Shown here in pieces: positions 63,284 through 64,000 of a stretch of DNA of 64,000 nucleotides; position 1 is the stretch's first letter; each line of letters opens with the position of its first letter. A program made the translations under genes and the position numbers. The notes under the pieces are model-generated. The model worked only from the letters and a program-made list of their open reading frames with translations, had not been told where the DNA came from and did no database searches. Origin of the DNA: Candidatus Sulfidibacterium hydrothermale (GTDB taxonomy: Bacteria > Bacteroidota > Bacteroidia > Bacteroidales > F082). The stretch lies in the NCBI RefSeq assembly GCF_020149915.1, contig NZ_CP083760.1, positions 124,001-188,000 of the forward strand, written 5' to 3'.

Positions 63284-64000
63284 ATGAAAACAAAAGTTTT
63301 TAAAAATATAATATTAACCGCACTATTCGTGTTCATCCTTTCCGGTTGTCAAAAAGACTTTCTTGACACCACTCCGGAAGGAAAAATTCCAATGGATGAG
63401 TTTTATAAAACAGACCAACAGGCAGAAGGTGCTTTGATGGCTGTATATGACATTTTCCAATCCCTTAATGCCAGACCCTGGAGCAGCATGTGGATGTTAA
63501 AAACCCTTTTGTCAGACGAGGTTTACACCGGAGGCGGCGGAAGAGGTGACCAGCCCGATTACGAAGAAATAAATGAATTTCGTTTTGGAGCATCAAACCC
63601 GGTAATTTCGTGGCTTTTCCAGTTTTCTTATCAGGGTATTTACAGAGCTAACCTGGTTATACAAAACGTAAAACCGGATGATGCCGTTAAAAAACGCATT
63701 ATTGCCGAAGCCAAAACACTAAGGGCCATGTATTATTTTGACCTTGTCACCCTTTGGGGAAAGGTACCTTTGGTAACGAAACCAGCCTCCTCTCCTTCGG
63801 AGTATAATCAACCCCGGGCAGAAGTAAGCGACATTTGGGCCCAAATAGATAAAGACCTGGAAGAAGCAATACCCGACTTACCCTTAAAAAGCGAAGAAGA
63901 ATATCCCGCAAGGGTTTCAAAGGGTTTTGCCGAAGCTTTTCTTGGAAAATCTTTACTTTATCAAAAGAAATATGCAGAGGCTGCAAAAGAATTTCAACTG
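63284..64000 (+). CDS. SusD/RagB-family lipoprotein, partial at window end
   Basis: The reading frame from ATG 63284 stays open for 239 codons to the last base of the window, so the C-terminus is missing. It has a lipobox (FILSGC, C22) and SusD features: FLDTTPEGKIPMDEFYKT, a TPR-rich helical region (GIYRANLVIQNVKP) and RAMYYFDLVTLWGKVPLV. SusD proteins bind oligosaccharides at the cell surface and cap the SusC porin. Its position after SusC makes the assignment firm. Confidence 0.93.
   Translation, partial: MKTKVFKNIILTALFVFILSGCQKDFLDTTPEGKIPMDEFYKTDQQAEGALMAVYDIFQSLNARPWSSMWMLKTLLSDEVYTGGGGRGDQPDYEEINEFRFGASNPVISWLFQFSYQGIYRANLVIQNVKPDDAVKKRIIAEAKTLRAMYYFDLVTLWGKVPLVTKPASSPSEYNQPRAEVSDIWAQIDKDLEEAIPDLPLKSEEEYPARVSKGFAEAFLGKSLLYQKKYAEAAKEFQL

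Overview
The window is chromosomal DNA from a member of the Bacteroidota, most likely an anaerobic or facultative Bacteroidia lineage. The evidence is a SusC/SusD pair, a C-terminal type IX secretion (T9SS) sorting domain, LytS/LytTR and propeller-type sensors, many lipoproteins, few Shine-Dalgarno sites, and repeated promoters of the Bacteroidota type (TTTG, about 17-21 nt, TAnnTTTG). A glycyl radical enzyme and an oxygen-sensitive [4Fe-4S]/flavin dehydratase point to an anaerobic lifestyle. No rRNA, tRNA, CRISPR array, insertion sequence or prophage was found.

Layout. 1-5013: SAM riboswitch, metH and metF (methionine/one-carbon). 5182-8580: glycyl radical activase and trans-4-hydroxy-L-proline dehydratase. 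8925-14161: acyl-CoA synthetase, trpS, a glutaryl-CoA dehydrogenase-like enzyme and a membrane protein, with several palindromic repeats between them. 14374-31490: a YfdX-like lipoprotein, then a 16-kb block entirely on the minus strand: a propeller LytS-type sensor kinase, a LytTR regulator, a small lipoprotein, two paralogous PsbP-like exported proteins (one fused to a Ycf48-like propeller), a T9SS protein with four near-identical 537-bp repeats, and a 1731-residue exported FecR-domain protein. This block is the best candidate for an undescribed envelope system. 31554-38242: hflX, a TonB-dependent outer-membrane protein, an AT-rich dinD gene and a PhoB/PhoR-like pair. 38415-46483: a TetR-controlled efflux operon (TetR, haem lipoprotein, TolC, HlyD, RND) followed by a phospholipase-A-like outer-membrane protein. 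46486-46880: low-complexity repeats and a possible structured RNA. 46900-52275: queG and mnmA (tRNA position 34), a glycosyltransferase, and a 4-hydroxybutyryl-CoA dehydratase/SDR pair. 52284-64000: a glucosamine (probably chitosan-derived) utilisation locus read divergently from one AT-rich promoter region.

How genes work together. In the last locus a TonB-dependent SusC porin and SusD lipoprotein would import oligosaccharides, a GH2 lipoprotein resembling exo-beta-D-glucosaminidase would release glucosamine, an MFS carrier would import it, two ROK proteins (one with a degenerate phosphate loop) would phosphorylate it, and a NagB-PIG-L fusion would deaminate and/or deacetylate the product. 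In the efflux operon a perfect GTGAATATTCAC palindrome lies just downstream of the -7 element of the TetR gene, consistent with autoregulation. In the minus-strand exported block a C-terminal beta domain appears to be shared between the giant FecR protein and the small lipoprotein, which links the ends of the block.

Limits: families were recognised by eye from motifs and remembered homologues. No alignments, structure predictions or searches were run.
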